Of a stretch of DNA of 64,000 bases, positions 60,272-64,000 are shown in pieces. Both the position numbers and the translations under genes were made by a program. The stretch covers positions 62,001 through 126,000 of the forward strand of contig DASSSY010000001.1 in assembly GCA_035708205.1 (NCBI GenBank), in the 5' to 3' direction. This DNA comes from DASSSY01 sp035708205 (lineage in GTDB: Bacteria; Bacteroidota; Bacteroidia; Chitinophagales; Chitinophagaceae). The notes below the pieces were generated by a model, which saw only the letters and a list, made by a program, of their open reading frames with translations, did not search any database and was not told the DNA's origin. Numbering within the stretch: position 1 is the first letter of the stretch; every line of letters starts with the position of its first letter.

Positions 60272-61696
60272 TCATTCATGCAGCACACTCAGCTTTTTCG
60301 TCAGCATTTCATTTCCAGAGGACACTTTTAAAAGATATAAGCCATTCGGTAAATTCTCTATAGGAATGCTCAACTGTTCTTGTTGGCTGTTTTGTTGGAT
60401 CAATAAACGGCCGGTCAGGTCAAGGATTTGAACAGAAAATACTTTATCGGATTCAGAGGAAACCGTAACTGTATTACTTGCGGGATTAGGGTAAACCAGA
60501 ATATTTTTATTTTTCGCAAAGGTTCTGCCAAGGCCTAATTCATAACAGGAAGTACTGTCCTTAGTTGCCCAAATCATAGAATAGGTAGTACTACCATTTG
60601 CCTCACTTCCTTTGTCATAGGAAATATATCCAAGGCGTTCTTTCAAAACCCGAGAAAAATGCCCCTCATTATAATCATGAAAATATCCATCTGTGTCAAT
60701 CAAACTTAAATCAAATTGGTACTTGGACGAATGCACACAAAATGACTTGTCTTGATACACATAGTGCATGATTTGTTTATTGTACCATTCTTCTGGCATT
60801 TTGTTGGTGTCAACTATATTGCCAAATTTATAGGTAAAAGTATCTATTCCTTGCTTAACTATGCCATTCAATGTTATTGAATAATGAGCGATATATGAAA
60901 ATGTAGTATCGCCTGAGTAACTACTTAATATCGAATACATATAAATAATCCATGAGTTTGTAACGCTTCTTCCATCCCCGTAAAATTCATCCCCGATGTC
61001 AAAATCAAATACCGATTCGTTGATTGGATAATGAAAGGGTACCCGTTCGAACATAAAAGACCTTCGACTTTCATCCACATAGGCTCCGCCTAATGATAAA
61101 TAGAAATCGGGATGAGCATAACGCCCTTTATACGGAAACAAATAAAAGCCTATAGCCTGAAGTAAACCGTGATGCTGACTGAGCCGTAATTCAAGACCAT
61201 TCAATGGGTCGGATAAGGCCTCTGTATTACTATCTTTCGCAATAATTCTAACAACTTTTACCGAGTCGGAAATGCCAGCGATAGTCATTGTGTCTATTGC
61301 TATGACTTCAGCCTCATAATAACGCACAGCTGTATCACGATAAAACGTCCATGGGTCATATAATCCTGCACGAGGATGTATCCAAACCGTATCGCCATAT
61401 CGTGTAGGAATTGCGGTAATGCCGGTCAGCGTATCTTCAATAATCATACTGCCCCACCAGCTGCCACCTGTCGTATCGGCATAAGTATCCAAATGTTGTC
61501 TTACTCTGGCCGTTTTAAAAGGGTAATAAATTTTCTCCGCGCCAACGTATTTGACGGAATCAATCCGCATACCTCGGAGATAATCTTTCCCATTTGTAAA
61601 AAAAGTCTTGTGTTCCGGCGGAATGCAGGAATACTGTTGGGCATTGGCCAAAAATGCAAAGGTTATTAAAGCAAAAAGGAGTACAAGTTGTTTCAT
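60272..61696 (-). CDS. Secreted protein with T9SS type A sorting domain
   Basis: A 474-residue product from ATG 61696: signal peptide MKQLVLLFALITFAFLANAQQ. The body (~22-385) is beta-rich with many Tyr/Trp and has no domain I recognise. Examples are YGDTVWIHPRAGLYDPWTFY, HYPINESVFDFDIGDEFYGD and SNSWIIYMYSILSSYSGD-like stretches. The last ~80 residues are a T9SS sorting domain: VYPNPASNTVTVSS, SVQILDLTGRLLIQ, IENLPNGLYLLKVSS and a final KKLSVLHE. It is clearly more AT-rich than the enzymes on each side. It may be surface-attached; ligand or activity is unknown. No operon partner is seen. Confidence 0.8.
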   Translation of the reverse strand: MKQLVLLFALITFAFLANAQQYSCIPPEHKTFFTNGKDYLRGMRIDSVKYVGAEKIYYPFKTARVRQHLDTYADTTGGSWWGSMIIEDTLTGITAIPTRYGDTVWIHPRAGLYDPWTFYRDTAVRYYEAEVIAIDTMTIAGISDSVKVVRIIAKDSNTEALSDPLNGLELRLSQHHGLLQAIGFYLFPYKGRYAHPDFYLSLGGAYVDESRRSFMFERVPFHYPINESVFDFDIGDEFYGDGRSVTNSWIIYMYSILSSYSGDTTFSYIAHYSITLNGIVKQGIDTFTYKFGNIVDTNKMPEEWYNKQIMHYVYQDKSFCVHSSKYQFDLSLIDTDGYFHDYNEGHFSRVLKERLGYISYDKGSEANGSTTYSMIWATKDSTSCYELGLGRTFAKNKNILVYPNPASNTVTVSSESDKVFSVQILDLTGRLLIQQNSQQEQLSIPIENLPNGLYLLKVSSGNEMLTKKLSVLHE

Positions 61697-61812
61697 AAAC
61701 ATGGTCTTTTAAGAACTGCCGTCTCAAACCCTTTCCTGAAAAGCCTGAAAAGGCCCGGAGAATACCTAACAAATTGTAAAGCTAACCATTTTAAAATAAA
61801 TTTCAAATATGC

Positions 61813-61868
61813 AAAAAAAAATAAAAGACAGGCATTTGCCCGCTTATCAGGCACCTGCTTGTCTTTTA
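61813..61868 (-). terminator. Terminator of fbp
   Basis: TAAAAGACAGGCA (61822-61834) pairs with TGCTTGTCTTTTA (61856-61868) with one mismatch. On the minus strand the stem is followed by a long T run (61813-61821), 19 bases after the fbp stop. Confidence 0.85.
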
Positions 61869-61887
61869 ATCTTAATAGAGAACAGTT

Positions 61888-62907
61888 TTAGGCCATTTCT
61901 TCCTGCCGCCGCATAAAGTCCATGGCTTTATTGACCATATTTTTGGAACCGATATAGATCGGGACACGCTGGTGCAGCTGCTCCGGCTGGATATCCAGTA
62001 TTCTTTGCCGGCCGTCAGTGGCCTTGCCCCCGGCGGCTTCCATCAAAAAGGCCATAGGGTTGCATTCATACATCAGCCGCAACTTACCGTCCCTGCATTT
62101 CTTGTCGGCCGGATAGATAAAGATACCGCCTTTGATCAGCGTCCGGTGCATATCAGCCACCATCGAGCCAATGTAACGATGCTTATACGGGCGTTTTTCT
62201 TCTTTATTTTCTTCCATGCAGTATTCCAGGAACTTCAGGGTGCCCTTTTCGTACAGGATGCTGTTGCCCTGGTTCAAGGAATAAATATTGCCGTTTTCGG
62301 CGCATTGCATATTGGGATGCGATAAGCAAAACTCGCCGATAGACGGTTCCAATGTGAAACCGTTAACTCCCAGGCGGGTGCCATAGACCAGCATGGTGCT
62401 GCTGCCGTAAATCACATATCCCGAAGCCATCAGCTTATTGCCCGGCTGTAAAAAATCTTCTTTGGTGCAAGGCCTTCCCAAAGGACTGACCCGTTTGTAA
62501 ATGGCAAAGATCGTGCCGATAGAGGCGTTCACGTCAATATTGGAAGAGCCGTCCAGGGGATCGAACAATACCACGTATTTTGAATTGACGGAATATTCAT
62601 CGTCAAAAGCGATAAAATCATCATTTTCTTCGGAAGCAATACCGGCACATTCATCGCTGTTGCGCAAAACATTGATCAACGTTTCATCGGAATAAACATC
62701 CAGCTTCATTTGTTCCTCGCCCTGCACGTTCGTGGCGCCGTACTGGCCGATAATATCCACCAGGCCGGCTTTATTGACCTGCTTGTTGATCAGCTTACAG
62801 GCTAAAGAAATATCCCTCAGCAGCCCGGATAATTGCCCGGTAGCTTTGGGAAAAGCGCGGGTTTGCTGAATAGTAAATTCGTCTAATGTAATGAGTTTTT
62901 TCGCCAT
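61888..62907 (-). CDS. fbp: Fructose-1,6-bisphosphatase class I
   Basis: A 339-residue gluconeogenic phosphatase. Motifs: TLDEFTIQQTRAFP at the N-terminus, GATNVQGEEQMKLDVYSDE, CAGIASEENDDF with metal-binding acids, VLFDPLDGSSNIDVNASIGTIFAIYKR (the DPLDGSSN signature), YRHRYIGSMVADMHRTLIKGGIFIYP-like KHRYIGSMVADMHRTLIKGG and LRLMYECNPMAFLMEAAGG. Length matches class I enzymes. A TAACTTTG -7 motif (62945-62952) lies 37 bases upstream and overlaps the end region of the preceding gene's intergenic gap. Confidence 0.96.
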   Translation of the reverse strand: MAKKLITLDEFTIQQTRAFPKATGQLSGLLRDISLACKLINKQVNKAGLVDIIGQYGATNVQGEEQMKLDVYSDETLINVLRNSDECAGIASEENDDFIAFDDEYSVNSKYVVLFDPLDGSSNIDVNASIGTIFAIYKRVSPLGRPCTKEDFLQPGNKLMASGYVIYGSSTMLVYGTRLGVNGFTLEPSIGEFCLSHPNMQCAENGNIYSLNQGNSILYEKGTLKFLEYCMEENKEEKRPYKHRYIGSMVADMHRTLIKGGIFIYPADKKCRDGKLRLMYECNPMAFLMEAAGGKATDGRQRILDIQPEQLHQRVPIYIGSKNMVNKAMDFMRRQEEMA

Positions 62908-62944
62908 ACTATATAATGATAATTATCTATTTCTTCTAAAGTCG

Positions 62945-62952
62945 CAAAGTTA
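62945..62952 (-). promoter_or_regulatory. -7 element TAACTTTG before fbp
   Basis: The plus-strand CAAAGTTA reads TAACTTTG on the coding strand, 37 bases before ATG 62907, between fbp and the outer-membrane gene. Confidence 0.45.
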
Positions 62953-62957
62953 GGATA

Positions 62958-64000
62958 TTATTGCATTTTGAGGAGCAGGTCCGACATCTTTGTCCAGGGA
63001 ATGCCGTCCAGGTTGATGCTCATGGAGATGGATTTCAGTACCCTGTTTTTACCCAGCACACTTTTAGAATAATCTGTCAGGTCCTGGCTCATCAGCAAAG
63101 GCAGGTAAAAGGAAACCGTATTCCCGATATGCAAGGCGATGCCCGCCTCATACAGCACGTCCATGCCCGCCTCGCCATTGCTTTTGGGCAAAGCCGCCAG
63201 ATCACCAAAAACCTGCAGGGGCAATTTTCCGAAAGGCAGGTCGGTGCTCAGATTCAGCGCCGCCAGCCAGTTGTCGCTCAAACCCACCGGGCGGGCATAT
63301 TGCAGGGTATTCATCTTAAAGCCGCCGTCCTGCATCGCCACCTGGTTGGCCCAAAAGCCGGTATTCTCATGCCGGCCGATAAAGGTTTCATCATAGAGAT
63401 AATCGTTGATGCCGCTATAAGTGGTGGTCAGCTCGTAGCGCTGATCGGGAATGCCATTGCCCGACAGGTCCACCAGCTTCCCAGCAAACGCACGGATATA
63501 AAAAGCCTTGTTTTCCAGGTAGTAGTCGATCCGCAAACGGGCCGTAGCGCTGATCTTAGCAAAATCCTTACCCGCTAAGCCTTCCAAGGCATAGCCAAAG
63601 GGATTGAAAGTGCGCCGGTTTTCATATTCATAGCGTAGTTTGCCAAACACATAGTCTTCAGAGGGGCCTGAAACCGGCCGGTAAAGGCTATCTGATAGGC
63701 TCATCCGGTAAGCCAGGCTTTCTTCCCTGATCCAGTAGCCCTTTAAGATTAATTGGCGGTCCACCGGGCTGCGGGGAAAAGGTTTCCGGATATGGAACAC
63801 CAGTTCAGGGCTTATTTTCTGATAACCCGCAAACATATATTCCGGGAGATTTAAATCGCTTTTATCGTAACTGAATGCTTTTCCCCACAGGTTGATCTGC
63901 CAGTCATGCAGCCAGCCGCTATTCAGATAGGTAGTATAGCTCAGAAAGCCCGTGCCGCCAATCTTATTGGAAGAGGTACTGTACAACGGCGATAAAGCAA
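62958..64000 (-). CDS. C-terminal part of an outer-membrane beta-barrel protein (truncated by window edge)
   Basis: The frame is open from the right edge to the stop at 62958, giving at least ~345 residues; the TTG at 63986 is not a real start. The sequence is a series of amphipathic strands with aromatic ends, as in outer-membrane barrels: FLSYTTYLNSGWLHDWQINLWG, DYVFGKLRYEYENRRTFNPFG, ISATARLRIDYYLENKAFYIRAFAG and the last strands LYEAGIALHIGNTVSFYLPLLM and KSISMSINLDGIPW. Bacteroidota M1-family metallopeptidases and DUF5686-like proteins can end in such barrels, but the catalytic or N-terminal part is outside the window, so the family is left open. Confidence 0.7.
   Translation of the reverse strand, partial: ALSPLYSTSSNKIGGTGFLSYTTYLNSGWLHDWQINLWGKAFSYDKSDLNLPEYMFAGYQKISPELVFHIRKPFPRSPVDRQLILKGYWIREESLAYRMSLSDSLYRPVSGPSEDYVFGKLRYEYENRRTFNPFGYALEGLAGKDFAKISATARLRIDYYLENKAFYIRAFAGKLVDLSGNGIPDQRYELTTTYSGINDYLYDETFIGRHENTGFWANQVAMQDGGFKMNTLQYARPVGLSDNWLAALNLSTDLPFGKLPLQVFGDLAALPKSNGEAGMDVLYEAGIALHIGNTVSFYLPLLMSQDLTDYSKSVLGKNRVLKSISMSINLDGIPWTKMSDLLLKMQ

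Noticed and set aside
1..64000. CRISPR arrays, rRNA, tRNA, insertion sequences or prophage genes
   Set aside because: No regularly spaced repeats, no cloverleaf-like or rRNA sequence, no transposase, integrase or phage structural motifs were seen on reading both strands by eye; a covariance-model scan would be needed to exclude small RNAs fully.

Overview
The window reads as chromosomal DNA of a Bacteroidota bacterium, most like the Chitinophagales. Evidence: two intact secreted proteins with a type IX secretion (T9SS) C-terminal sorting domain and the remains of a third, many lipoproteins with a typical lipobox, DUF5686, DUF4382, DUF4465 and DUF1573 proteins, a short 285-residue primary sigma factor, a TamB-like protein with no TamA beside it, and the Bacteroidota -7 promoter motif TAnnTTTG upstream of many genes. 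Most of the window is moderate-GC housekeeping DNA. No rRNA, tRNA, CRISPR array or complete insertion sequence was seen.

Left edge (1-2230): a visibly AT-rich accessory segment with four rightward genes. They are the 3' end of an unrecognised gene, a winged-helix-like protein with a C-terminal helical module, a GIY-YIG nuclease-like protein fused to a Myb/SANT-like helix-turn-helix, and a small membrane-anchored protein. The segment ends in a GC-rich non-coding element with internal repeats, probably the border of a mobile island.

2300-11300: a cobalamin riboswitch on the minus strand precedes a solitary secreted DUF4465-T9SS protein. Then come purF, mltG, a large DUF5686 outer-membrane protein, a DNA alkyltransferase (ogt) and the primary sigma factor gene rpoD.

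11700-15700: a compact minus-strand operon for nitrosative stress and iron-sulfur repair. Reading order is RIC (DUF2249-DUF542-hemerythrin fusion), a hemerythrin protein, a DUF1858/DUF2249 protein, a 12-TM haem-copper-oxidase-like protein and a DUF59 (SufT/MIP18-like) protein.

15900-31000: DUF488, a polytopic probable glycosyltransferase with a GT2 enzyme, folB, bacilliredoxin, an HD phosphohydrolase, ldcA-type peptidase, an ALDH7-like dehydrogenase, a beta-barrel protein, a MutS2-like protein without an Smr domain, a Zn-ribbon/Nif3 pair, and a frameshifted second DUF4465-T9SS gene.

31000-46000: ftsY, a very large TamB-like gene, lipoproteins, a glutaminyl-cyclase-like M28 peptidase, purA, pabB, DUF1573, a UbiA prenyltransferase and ssb.

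46500-64000: murB, an EGF-like lipoprotein, meaB, pepE, mgtC, an unannotated relic of a four-helix-bundle (S23-type) gene, a beta-CASP nuclease, an LtaS-like phosphotransferase with VanZ, sdaA, engB, pdxA, a T9SS protein, fbp and the C-terminal end of an outer-membrane beta-barrel gene that runs off the right edge.

The genes most worth follow-up are the B12-switched DUF4465 secreted protein, the left-edge island with its terminal repeat element, and the RIC operon with a candidate palindromic operator.
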